DNA from: Ga0077548 sp035440445 | GTDB lineage: Bacteria > Pseudomonadota > Alphaproteobacteria > Rhizobiales > Xanthobacteraceae | Direction of reading: 5' to 3' | NCBI GenBank assembly: GCA_035440445.1 | Contig: DAORMJ010000014.1 | Coordinates: 25,766-89,765, forward strand | DNA length: 64,000 bases | In this document: positions 27,059 to 35,486 of the stretch, in pieces | How the letters are laid out: each line of letters starts with the position of its first letter | How positions within the stretch are numbered: the first letter of the stretch is position 1 | Position numbers and translations under genes: made by a program | Notes under the pieces: generated by a model | Database searches by the model: none | What the model saw: the letters and a program-made list of their open reading frames with translations, nothing else | Told to the model about the DNA's origin: nothing

Positions 27059-29601
27059 GCGGTGCTGGCGGGGCTGTTTTTCGTGTCCGGAGGCACTAAC
27101 GGAAATACGCAGGTAATCACAGTACCCCGGTTTGGCTCGGAGTCGATCATCACGTCGCCGCCCTGCAATTTCATGGCCGAGCGCACCAGCGAGAGGCCGA
27201 GCCCCGCGCCGCGATGGGTCGAGTCGATCGGCAGCGTCTCCAGATTCTGGAACAGCCGGTCCTGCACGTCCCGCGGGATGCCGGGTCCCCGGTCTGAAAC
27301 GTGAAACAGGATCGCCTGCTGGCGCCGCTCTACCGCAAGCCCGATGGTTTCGCCGCGCGGCGAGTGGGCGGCGGCATTGGCGACCAGATTTTGCAAGACC
27401 TGCCGCACCCGCGTTTCGTCGGCGGAGAAGGAGCCGATGCCGGCCGCGACATCGATGACGAGCGAAAGCTGCTTCTCGGCAAGCCGGCTCTTGGCGTCGT
27501 CGGCGACGAAATCGAGGAGCTTGCGCACCTCGACCTGTGCCGCCGGCATGTTCTTGCCGCCGGCATCCAGGATCGCAAGCTGCAGGCCATCGATGATCGA
27601 GAGCAGTTCGCCGCTGGAAGCGGAGATATGTCCGAGATATTCGCGCTGCTTCTCGCTGAGCGGCCCGGCTTCCGAAGTACCGAGAAACTGCGCATAGCCG
27701 GAGATGTTGTTCAAAGGCGAGCGAAGATCGTGCGAGATATAGCGGATCACGGTATCGCGGATCGCATCGGACGCAATCAGCGCCGCATTGCGCTCGCGCA
27801 GGATGCGCTCCGCACGCACGGTGTCGCTCACGTTGCGGAAGGTGACGAGATTGCCGCCATCGGGTAGCGGCAGCACCGTGCAATCGAAGACCTGCGCATT
27901 CGCCAATTCGAGCCGCTTGCCGATGATGCGCCGCTCGCTGACGGTGGTGACGGCGCGCTCCACCTCGCTCCATACGTCGTTGCTGCCGGGTTCGATCTGC
28001 CGGCACAGCCGCCGCACCGCATCGACCGCGGGCTTGTCGGCGAGATCGGCGTCGGTGAATTTCCACAAGGTCTGGAACGCGCGGTTATGCAGTTGCAGCC
28101 GGCCATCGACGCCGAACACGGCGACGGCTTCGGCGAGCGCGTCGAGCGTTTCGCTTTGCGTCGTTTCGAGTGAAGAAAAGCGGCTTGCGAGCGCATAGCC
28201 TTCGGAAACGTCGTCGAAGAGATAGGTCACGCCGCCTTGTGCGTTGGGGCTGATCGCAAGCCTGAGCGAACGCCCGTCGGGCAAATGCCAGAGCATGTGT
28301 TTGGGATCGACCGACGAATAGGCGTCGTGGAGTTGCAGCTTGAAGCCGCGGAAGTCGCTCGTCTCCGGCACGCAGCGTTGCGCGCGGAGCCGGTCGAGCA
28401 CCATGGAGTCGTCCGGCTGCCCTTCGAGAAAGGCGGCGTCGAGCTTGAACAGCGACAGATAGGCCGCGTTATAGAAGGCGAGCCGCCTGTCCGCGCCGAA
28501 GATTGCGACCGCGGTCGGCATCTGGTCGAGCGTGCGCCGGTGCGCTTCGTTGATGCGCGCGATCTCGCTCTGCGCGATTTCGGTTTCGGTAACGTCGAGC
28601 GCAATGCCGGCAGCGCCGCGCTTGGCGGCTGCCTCGAACACTTCGAGCGTGCGGCGTTTGCCGGCGACGATCGCAGGCACCCGGCGGTGGAAGGTGCCGT
28701 CCTCGCCGCGCGCGCGGGAAACTTCCGCGCGCACCGGCTGATCGAGCAGTTCGAGATTGCGCGCTGTTATCTCGTCGGGATCGGCGACCTCCACAGCCGC
28801 CGCGTAAGCACGGTTTGCGAAGACGAGCTTGCCTTCGGCGTTGCGGATCCACATCGGAGCCGGCATGAGTTCGAGAAGATTGCGCACGAGCTCGATCTCG
28901 TCCTCGAGCTGCTTGTGCATGGTGACGACGGCTGCATGATCGCGCTTCGCGCCGGTGACGTCGCGCAGCCGCAAGACCGCGACGCCGCCCACCGGCCTGC
29001 CTTCGGCTTCGACATGCCTTCCGCGCGGCGTCAGAATCGAAAAGCCGAAGGCTTGCCCGCGCTTGCGCAGCGCCTCGACTGCGTTCTCGAGCATCGAGGC
29101 TGGCTCCGCGCCGAGCCATGCGCCAAAGGCGAGAATTCTGCGCGAGGATTCAAGCCCGCTGATCGGCGCGACTTCGCCGAGCACGACCGGTTCGCTCGTG
29201 AGATTCCGCCAGATCACCACGACCTGCGGCTCGGAAAGAAGAAGCGCCGTCATGCGGTCGGCTTCCGCGCGAAGCCGTGCGATCTCGCGTTTGGCTTCTG
29301 CGCGTTCGATGGCAGCACGCGTGCGCGAACGCAGGAGCGCAATCGCGGTGACGACCGCGAAGAGCAAAATGCCAAGGGTGAGGGCGAGCGACGTGATCTG
29401 TTGTCGGGTGAGGGCCTCGCCGAACGCGATGGCGCGGTCGATCAGACCGTCCTGCGCAAAGGCAAAGCGCGCAGGCGCTAGCATAAGGGCAAGCGCAAGG
29501 GAGAGCGTGAGCCCGGCCATGGCCACGCGCTGTTTTCGCCCGGTCGCCGGCGGGAGACTGTTTCCCGCTCGCGATGTGCCGGTTTTCGCCGCTTCCGGCA
29601 T
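27055..29601 (-). CDS. divL: PAS-domain sensor histidine kinase, DivL-like
   Basis: Membrane-bound sensor kinase, 848 aa. Two hydrophobic helices (about residues 26-50 and 70-92), a short coiled coil, then a degenerate PAS (about 115-210), three further PAS-like modules (about 240-600), a HisKA domain with H624 in ISHDLRSPLNNISGY, and HATPase_c with NLVANAAAHS, DRGPGIP and GAGLGLSLV. Position directly before tsaE matches, from memory, the divL locus of Caulobacter; DivL there has Tyr at the phospho-site, whereas this protein keeps His. The ATG at 29601 was chosen over a TTG 14 codons earlier. The family is sure; the DivL name is probable. Confidence 0.8.
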   Translation of the reverse strand: MPEAAKTGTSRAGNSLPPATGRKQRVAMAGLTLSLALALMLAPARFAFAQDGLIDRAIAFGEALTRQQITSLALTLGILLFAVVTAIALLRSRTRAAIERAEAKREIARLRAEADRMTALLLSEPQVVVIWRNLTSEPVVLGEVAPISGLESSRRILAFGAWLGAEPASMLENAVEALRKRGQAFGFSILTPRGRHVEAEGRPVGGVAVLRLRDVTGAKRDHAAVVTMHKQLEDEIELVRNLLELMPAPMWIRNAEGKLVFANRAYAAAVEVADPDEITARNLELLDQPVRAEVSRARGEDGTFHRRVPAIVAGKRRTLEVFEAAAKRGAAGIALDVTETEIAQSEIARINEAHRRTLDQMPTAVAIFGADRRLAFYNAAYLSLFKLDAAFLEGQPDDSMVLDRLRAQRCVPETSDFRGFKLQLHDAYSSVDPKHMLWHLPDGRSLRLAISPNAQGGVTYLFDDVSEGYALASRFSSLETTQSETLDALAEAVAVFGVDGRLQLHNRAFQTLWKFTDADLADKPAVDAVRRLCRQIEPGSNDVWSEVERAVTTVSERRIIGKRLELANAQVFDCTVLPLPDGGNLVTFRNVSDTVRAERILRERNAALIASDAIRDTVIRYISHDLRSPLNNISGYAQFLGTSEAGPLSEKQREYLGHISASSGELLSIIDGLQLAILDAGGKNMPAAQVEVRKLLDFVADDAKSRLAEKQLSLVIDVAAGIGSFSADETRVRQVLQNLVANAAAHSPRGETIGLAVERRQQAILFHVSDRGPGIPRDVQDRLFQNLETLPIDSTHRGAGLGLSLVRSAMKLQGGDVMIDSEPNRGTVITCVFPLVPPDTKNSPASTA

Positions 29602-29734
29602 GGTTGCGATGATTGCCCTCTTCCGCTCGGGTTCCTTGCGCAACGCAGGATCCGAAGTTCGCGGCCGCCGCGGCCACGAATCAGGTCACTCTACCCCCCG
29701 AAGGACAAGGGGCAGAAGCGGTTTCGCGCGGGCC

Positions 29735-30685
29735 TCAGAGACCTTCGAAAAGTGCTGTCGAGAGGTAGCGCTCCGCAAAGCTCGGCACGATTGCGACAAT
29801 GTTTTTGCCTGCAAATTCCGGCCGCGCGCCGATCTCGAGCGCCGCGGCGATCGCGGCACCCGAGGAGATTCCCCCCGGAATGCCGTCGAGCCGCGCCAGT
29901 GCGCGAGCGGTTTCGAACGCGGTCTGGTTGCCGACCGTCACCACTTCGTCGATGACGCCGCGGTCCAGCACTTCCGGGATGAAGCCCGCGCCGATTCCCT
30001 GAATTTTGTGGGGCCCGGGCTGACCGCCGGAAAGCACCGGGCTGTCTTCAGGTTCCACCGCAAACACTTTCAGCGACTTGTTCCGGGGCTTCAGCACCTG
30101 CGCGACACCCGTGATGGTGCCGCCGGTGCCGACGCCGGCCACGAAGGCGTCGACCTCGCCGCCGGTATCGTTCCAGATTTCTTCTGCCGTCGTCTCGCGG
30201 TGGATGGCGGGATTGGCGAGGTTGCGAAACTGCTGCGGCATGACCGCGTTTTTCAGTTGCGCGATGATCTCTTCGGCCTTGCCGACCGCGCCGCGCATGC
30301 CTTGCGCGGCTTCCGTCAGCACAAGTTCGGCACCCAGAAGCGAGAGCATCTTGCGCCGCTCGAGCGACATCGATTCGGGCATGACGAGAATAAGCCGGTA
30401 GCCGCGCGCGGCCGCGACGAAGGCGAGCGCAATGCCGGTATTGCCCGAAGTCGGCTCGACAAGCACCGTGTCTTTCTTCAGGACGCCGGCTTTCTCCATT
30501 GCGTCGATCATGGAGACGCCGATGCGATCCTTCACCGACGCGATGGGATTGAAGAATTCGAGCTTGGCGAGAATGTTCGCTTTCACGCCGCGCGATTCGG
30601 GCAGCCGCTTCAGGCGCACCAGCGGCGTGTTGCCGATCGTTTCGGTGATTGAGTTGAAAATCTTTCCGCGGCCGGGCTTCGACAT
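29735..30685 (-). CDS. cysK: Cysteine synthase A (O-acetylserine sulfhydrylase)
   Basis: PLP enzyme making cysteine from O-acetylserine and sulfide. 316 aa; PLP lysine in NPIASVKDRIG, substrate loop PTSGNTGIALA, phosphate loop GVGTGGTITGVAQ, and SSGAAIAAALE late in the chain. The start MSKPGRGKIFNSITETIGNT fits the family; a GTG six codons upstream is less likely. 90 nt downstream of an Rrf2 regulator on the same strand, which may control it. Confidence 0.95.
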   Translation of the reverse strand: MSKPGRGKIFNSITETIGNTPLVRLKRLPESRGVKANILAKLEFFNPIASVKDRIGVSMIDAMEKAGVLKKDTVLVEPTSGNTGIALAFVAAARGYRLILVMPESMSLERRKMLSLLGAELVLTEAAQGMRGAVGKAEEIIAQLKNAVMPQQFRNLANPAIHRETTAEEIWNDTGGEVDAFVAGVGTGGTITGVAQVLKPRNKSLKVFAVEPEDSPVLSGGQPGPHKIQGIGAGFIPEVLDRGVIDEVVTVGNQTAFETARALARLDGIPGGISSGAAIAAALEIGARPEFAGKNIVAIVPSFAERYLSTALFEGL

Positions 30686-30775
30686 GCGCTTCTCGCTCCA
30701 CACGAAATCATCAAACGTGCGGGCGGCCTAGCATATTCACCGTGCCAAGTCGATGAAGCGAAATAATTACAAAAG

Positions 30776-31216
30776 TTATATGTTGAAGTCTGCCGACGCG
30801 GTGGTTTCGTTGATGCCGGCGCGTTCGGCTTCGCGGCACAGGGCGTCGATCGTAATTTCCGCGAGCGCGACTTCGAAGGCCTGTTCGGCTTTCGCGAGTG
30901 CCGGTGCAATGACATTCGTGACAACCGAGGGCTTGTTGTCCTTGGCTGCCGATTCGGAATTTTCTGCGACCTGCGAAATTTCCGCGACCGAGATACGGCG
31001 GCGCTCACGTGCGAGTTCGTAGCCGCCGCGCGGCCCGCGCACGCCTTTCAGAATGCCGGCATGCACGAGCGCCTGCAGCACAGGCTCCAGATGACGCGGC
31101 GGCAGATCGTGCCGTTCGGCTAAAGCTTTGGCGGCGACCGGTGCGCCGCGCGAATGCAGCGCGACATCGACAACGGCGGCGACGGCAAGCAGGCTCTTTT
31201 CGGACAGACGGGCCAT
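30776..31216 (-). CDS. Rrf2 family transcriptional regulator (cysteine-poor type)
   Basis: 146-aa winged-helix regulator: recognition region LAERHDLPPRHLEPVLQALVHAG (about 33-55) and wing GVRGPRGGYELARERRRI. Fe-S Rrf2 proteins such as IscR and RirA carry three clustered cysteines at about 90-110; this protein has a single Cys near residue 127, so it probably senses something other than through a cluster. Its location before cysK suggests a CymR-like role in sulfur metabolism, by inference. Confidence 0.88.
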   Translation of the reverse strand: MARLSEKSLLAVAAVVDVALHSRGAPVAAKALAERHDLPPRHLEPVLQALVHAGILKGVRGPRGGYELARERRRISVAEISQVAENSESAAKDNKPSVVTNVIAPALAKAEQAFEVALAEITIDALCREAERAGINETTASADFNI

Positions 31217-31247
31217 GGCGCTAAAACTCTTCCCCCAACACTTTGTC

Positions 31248-31718
31248 TCAAGCAGTCTTTCGTGACGACTGAACCCCGGTCGAACCGAAGCCGCCGCTGC
31301 CGCGCGCGGTGTCGTCGAGCGAGGACACTTCCTGCAATGTCAGTTGTTCGACGCGAGCGAACACGATCTGCGCAATCCGCATGCCGCGCGAAATCTCGAA
31401 GGCTTCGTCGTTCGTGTTGAGGAGAATGACCTTCACCTCGCCGCGATAATCGGAATCGATCGTGCCCGGCGCATTCAGCACCGTAACGCCGTTCTTCAAC
31501 GCGAGCCCCGAGCGCGGGCGAACCTGGCCCTCGAAACCTTGCGGGATCGCAAGCGCAAGTCCGGTCGGCACCGCGGCGCGTCCGCGCGGCGGGATGACGA
31601 GCGGCGCGTTTTCGGGAACGGCGGCAACGAGATCCATCCCGGCAGCACCCGGCGTCGCATATTCGGGCAGCGGAAGATCCTCCGCATGAGCGAGCCGGGT
31701 GAAAGCGATTGCGCTCAT
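31248..31718 (-). CDS. dut: dUTP diphosphatase
   Basis: Hydrolyses dUTP to dUMP + PPi, keeping uracil out of DNA and feeding dTMP synthesis. 156-aa trimeric dUTPase with its five motifs visible: GAAGMDLVA, RPRSGLALKNGV, NAPGTIDSDYRGEV, RGMRIAQIVFARV and the C-terminal RGSGGFGSTG arm. Starts by ATGA overlap with the coaBC stop; followed by the divergently oriented Rrf2 region only 31 nt away on the same strand. Confidence 0.97.
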   Translation of the reverse strand: MSAIAFTRLAHAEDLPLPEYATPGAAGMDLVAAVPENAPLVIPPRGRAAVPTGLALAIPQGFEGQVRPRSGLALKNGVTVLNAPGTIDSDYRGEVKVILLNTNDEAFEISRGMRIAQIVFARVEQLTLQEVSSLDDTARGSGGFGSTGVQSSRKTA

Positions 31719-32935
31719 CGTGCGCCTCCGAGATGTGCCGCGATTTTCTTGACCAGCCCTGCCGCAACCGCGTCCTTGCTTTGCATCGGCCAGGAATCGA
31801 CGTTGTCCTGCGTGACGATATGCACCTCGTTCGAGGCGCCGCCGAAAGTGGCGGTGCCGGTCGAGACATCGTTTGCGACGATCCAGTCGCAGCCTTTCTT
31901 CATCAGTTTCTTCCGCGCGTTATCAATCAGGTTTTCCGTCTCGGCGGCAAAGCCGATGACGAGCCGCGGGCGCAAATTCGAGTGCCGCGAGATGGTGGCA
32001 AGGATGTCCGGGTTTTCTGTGAAGGAGAGCGCGGGCAGTTGTCCCGCTTCTTTCTTCATCTTCTGCGTGGCTTCGTTTGCCACGCGCCAGTCGGCGACGG
32101 CTGCCGCGAAGATCGCGGCATCCGCGGGCAACGCCGCTTCGGTTGCTTGCAGCATCTGTGCTGCGGTCTCGACGTGAACGGTTTTTACGCCCGATGGATC
32201 GGGCAGGCTGACCGGGCCTGAAACGAGCACGACTTCCGCGCCCGCCTGTGCCGCCATGCGCGCAAGCGCGTGGCCCTGCTTGCCGGAAGAATGATTGGAG
32301 ATGTAGCGCACCGGATCGATCGGTTCGCGCGTCGGGCCCGAGGTCACGACGATTTTCTTGCCCGCGAGCGCGTCGCGCGCCGGCAGATCGAAGAGGTTCT
32401 TTTCAACTGCCGCGACGATCGCAAGCGGCTCGCTCATGCGCCCGACGCCGCGCTCGCCGCTTTCGGCCATTTCTCCCGCTTCCGGTCCAACGAAGGCAAC
32501 GCCATCGGCGGCAAGACGCTCTGCGTTGCGGCGCGTCGCGGGATTTGCCCACATCGCGGGGTTCATCGCGGGCGCGAGCAAAATCCGCCGGTCGGTCGCG
32601 AGCAATACCGTGGACGCGAGATCGTCGCCGCGTCCGTGCACGAGCTTCGCCATGAAATCCGCGGTCGCGGGCGCGACCGCGATCAAGTCCGGCTCGCGCG
32701 CAAGCCGGATGTGTCCGATGTCGAATTCGGCGGAAAGATCGAAGAGTTCGGTGAAAGGCCGCTCGCCCGCGACCGCGCCGACCGCAAGCGGTGTCACGAA
32801 TTCCTGCGCCGCGCGCGTCATGATCACGCGCACTTTCGCGCCGCGCTCGCGCAGACGGCGGATCAGGTCGAGGCTTTTATAGGCCGCGATCCCTCCGGCG
32901 ATGACAAGCAGGATTTTCTTGCCTTGCAGCGGCAT
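31715..32935 (-). CDS. coaBC: Bifunctional phosphopantothenoylcysteine decarboxylase/phosphopantothenate-cysteine ligase
   Basis: Two consecutive steps of coenzyme A synthesis. 406 aa. CoaC flavoprotein half (1-190): VIAGGIAAYKSLDLIRR, catalytic-His segment GHIRLAREPDL, VAPATADFMAKL and PAMNPAMW. CoaB half (190-406): TSGPTREPIDPVRYISNHSSG and AAVADWR. The clamp motif that in E. coli and plant HAL3 carries an active-site Cys (ACGD) reads GEMAESGERGVGRM here, without cysteine. The start MPLQGKKILLVI was chosen over an upstream in-frame start. Overlaps dut by 4 bases. Confidence 0.95.
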   Translation of the reverse strand: MPLQGKKILLVIAGGIAAYKSLDLIRRLRERGAKVRVIMTRAAQEFVTPLAVGAVAGERPFTELFDLSAEFDIGHIRLAREPDLIAVAPATADFMAKLVHGRGDDLASTVLLATDRRILLAPAMNPAMWANPATRRNAERLAADGVAFVGPEAGEMAESGERGVGRMSEPLAIVAAVEKNLFDLPARDALAGKKIVVTSGPTREPIDPVRYISNHSSGKQGHALARMAAQAGAEVVLVSGPVSLPDPSGVKTVHVETAAQMLQATEAALPADAAIFAAAVADWRVANEATQKMKKEAGQLPALSFTENPDILATISRHSNLRPRLVIGFAAETENLIDNARKKLMKKGCDWIVANDVSTGTATFGGASNEVHIVTQDNVDSWPMQSKDAVAAGLVKKIAAHLGGAR

Positions 32936-33066
32936 GACGAAACGCAAAACTCCGGCCCGGTGCCGGGCAGGCCTCAATTATCAGAACTTCTCTGTATAAT
33001 TGCATGCAATTGTTCCGCTGCCAATCGGCAAACGCGGCAGCGTTAACGGCAAGGGATATTGCAGGA

Positions 33067-34632
33067 CTACTGAAAGAGCCAGATCGCGAGAATCGCGGCA
33101 ATCGCCCAGAGCGCAAGCGTCGCCCAGCGCCAGTGTTTGGCCTCCGCCCTTCCGATGGCATCGACCGTTTCCGGCGCGAGCACGAGCCCCTCTCGGGTCT
33201 GTTCGTCGAAGCGCTCGAAGGCTGCCGCAGCACGGGTCATGAGCTGCGGCGCGTCGGTGACAAGCCGCGCAATCCCGGAAAGCTCGCTCGCCGCGTTTCC
33301 GATCCGCCCGATGGGTCCGAGATGGCGCTCGATCCATTCGCGCACCACGGGCTCGGCGGTCGTCCACATATCGAGATGCGGATCGAGCGTGCGCGCGACC
33401 CCTTCGACCACCACCATGGTTTTTTGCAGCAACAGAAGTTCTGGCCGCGTCCGCATGTCGAACAGCGACGTCACCTCGAACAAAAGCGTCAAGAGCTTCG
33501 CCATCGAGATTTCATGCGCGGGCCGGTCGTGGATCGGTTCGCCGATCGCGCGGATCGCCTGCGCAAAATCCTCGACCGAGTGATGGGACGGCACGTAGCC
33601 CGCCTCGAAATGAATCTGCGCGGTGCGCAGCCAGTTCTTGGTGATGAAGCCGTAGAGAATTTCCGCGAGGAAGCGCCGCTCCTTCAGTCCAAGCCGCCCC
33701 ATGATGCCGCAATCGACCGCGACCAGATTGCCGCCGGCATCGACGAAAAGATTCCCCGGATGAAGGTCGGCATGAAAGAAGCCGTCGCGGATCGCCTGGC
33801 GCAAAAAGCTCTGAATGATGACGCGCGAAAGCCGGACCAGATCATGCCCCTCGGCGACCAGCCGTTCACGGTCGTTCAGCGGAATGCCGTCGATCCACTG
33901 CGTCGTCAGCACCGTGCGCGCGGTGCGGTCCCATTCGACTTTCGGAACGCGAAAATCGGGGTCGTCCTTGGTGTTTTCGGCAAGTTCGGAAAGAGCCGCC
34001 GCTTCGAGGCGCAGGTCCATTTCCATCGTGACAGAACGCGCCAGCGTTTCGACGGTCGCAACGAGCCGCAGCCGCCGCGCTTCCGGGTCGCGCGCTTCCG
34101 CCGTCCGCGCGGCAAAGAAAAAGGTTTCAAGGTCGCGCTTGAAGCGGGCGCCAACGCCCGGACGCAACACCTTGACCGCAACCGGAATCGTGACCCCGTC
34201 CTTGACGTAATCGGCGCGATGCACCTGCGCGATGGAAGCCGCTGCAACCGGCAGCCCAAACGAGGCGTAGAGCTCGGAAACCGGCCGCCCCAGCGCCTCG
34301 GCAACGATGCGTTCTGCCGTGCCCTGTTCGAACGGCGGCATCTTGTCCTGTAGCGCTTCGAGGTCGCGCGCGATCTGCGCGCCGACCACGTCGGGCCGGG
34401 TCGCAAGAAACTGGCCGAGCTTCACATAAGAAGGGCCGAGCTTCGTCAATGCTGTAACCAGCCGCGCTCCGCTGGAGCCCGCTCCGCGCCGCTCGAACAG
34501 GCGCGCGATACGCACGAAGGGCGCCGCTCCCGGCGGCAGCATCGCCGGATCGATCAGTCCGAGCACGCCTTCGCGTGCAAACACGAAGCCGGTGCGGGCG
34601 AGGCGGAAAAAGTGAACAGCCGCGGACAGCAA
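33067..34632 (-). CDS. ubiB: UbiB family atypical kinase (ubiquinone biosynthesis)
   Basis: ADCK/ABC1-type protein kinase-like ATPase required for ubiquinone synthesis, once called 2-polyprenylphenol 6-hydroxylase. 521 aa: KxGQ helix in PSYVKLGQFLATRPD, Ala-rich loop AAASIAQVHRA, ATP-lysine in VAVKVLRPG, catalytic FHADLHPGNLF and metal-binding AVDCGIMGRLG; a C-terminal membrane helix WATLALWAIAAILAIWLF. The TTG start two bases after the ubiE stop, with GGAAG upstream, is the only reasonable choice; there is no nearby in-frame ATG. Confidence 0.93.
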   Translation of the reverse strand: MLSAAVHFFRLARTGFVFAREGVLGLIDPAMLPPGAAPFVRIARLFERRGAGSSGARLVTALTKLGPSYVKLGQFLATRPDVVGAQIARDLEALQDKMPPFEQGTAERIVAEALGRPVSELYASFGLPVAAASIAQVHRADYVKDGVTIPVAVKVLRPGVGARFKRDLETFFFAARTAEARDPEARRLRLVATVETLARSVTMEMDLRLEAAALSELAENTKDDPDFRVPKVEWDRTARTVLTTQWIDGIPLNDRERLVAEGHDLVRLSRVIIQSFLRQAIRDGFFHADLHPGNLFVDAGGNLVAVDCGIMGRLGLKERRFLAEILYGFITKNWLRTAQIHFEAGYVPSHHSVEDFAQAIRAIGEPIHDRPAHEISMAKLLTLLFEVTSLFDMRTRPELLLLQKTMVVVEGVARTLDPHLDMWTTAEPVVREWIERHLGPIGRIGNAASELSGIARLVTDAPQLMTRAAAAFERFDEQTREGLVLAPETVDAIGRAEAKHWRWATLALWAIAAILAIWLFQ

Positions 34633-34634
34633 GA

Positions 34635-35393
34635 TCAGAGCTTCCAGCCGGAATGCAGCGCGACGATGCCGCCGCTCATCGGCGTCGCGGTCACGCGCGA
34701 GAAACCGGCATCGCGAATGAGCTTCGCAAACGCATCGCGGTCCGGAAATTTCCGGATCGATTCCACGAGATACTGATAGGCCTCGCGGTCGCCGGTAACC
34801 AGACGTCCGATCTCCGGGATCGCGCGGAAGGAATAAGCGTCGTAAATCGCATCCAGCCCCGGCAGATCGACATTGCTGAATTCGAGGCAGAAGAACTGCC
34901 CGCCGGTTTTCATGACGCGATGCATTTCTTTCAGCGCTACCGGAATGCGCGGCACGTTGCGAATGCCGAAAGCGATGGTCACCGCGTCGAAGTGCTTGCC
35001 AGGGAAGGGGAGCGATTCTGCGTTCGCCTCGGCAAAGCGCACTACATGATCGATGTTGCGCGCAATTGCGCGCTCGCGGCCGACCGTGAGCATGTCGCCA
35101 TTGATGTCGGCGACGGTCACTTCCGCGCCGCTGCCGCCGGCTTCGATGATGCGAAACGCGATATCGCCGGTGCCGCCTGCGACATCGAGCACCCGGAATT
35201 TCTGATCTCCGAGCGGCGGGCGCATTTTCGAGATCAATGCGTCCTTCCAGGCCCGGTGCATTCCGGCCGACATCAGGTCGTTCATCAGGTCGTAGCGGCC
35301 TGCGACCGAATGAAAGACGTCGTCGACCATGCGCTGCTTTTCGGTGAGCGGCACGTCGCGAAAGCCGAAATGGGTCGAGTGCTCGGAAGTCAT
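34635..35393 (-). CDS. ubiE: Bifunctional demethylmenaquinone/2-methoxy-6-polyprenyl-1,4-benzoquinol methylase
   Basis: SAM-dependent C-methyltransferase of ubiquinone synthesis. 252 aa: signature THFGFRDVPLTEKQRMVDDVFHSVA start region, SAM-binding VLDVAGGTGDIAF, ubiE signature 2 IAFGIRNVPRIPVALKEMHRV. The ATG at 35393 is preferred to one ten codons upstream on family N-terminus grounds. Paired with ubiB and divergent from mutM across 93 nt. Confidence 0.96.
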   Translation of the reverse strand: MTSEHSTHFGFRDVPLTEKQRMVDDVFHSVAGRYDLMNDLMSAGMHRAWKDALISKMRPPLGDQKFRVLDVAGGTGDIAFRIIEAGGSGAEVTVADINGDMLTVGRERAIARNIDHVVRFAEANAESLPFPGKHFDAVTIAFGIRNVPRIPVALKEMHRVMKTGGQFFCLEFSNVDLPGLDAIYDAYSFRAIPEIGRLVTGDREAYQYLVESIRKFPDRDAFAKLIRDAGFSRVTATPMSGGIVALHSGWKL

Positions 35394-35486
35394 CGGGGTT
35401 CCATGGAAATTGCGCGCGACCATAGCCCGGAGGCTGGCCTTTCGCTATCACCGCAGCGGATCCGGCGGGAAGTAGCGTTACTAAAA

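Noticed and set aside
34633..35451. Extension of the ubiB frame upstream across ubiE
   Set aside because: Overlaps ubiE, which is certain; the UbiB family begins at the TTG two bases after ubiE.
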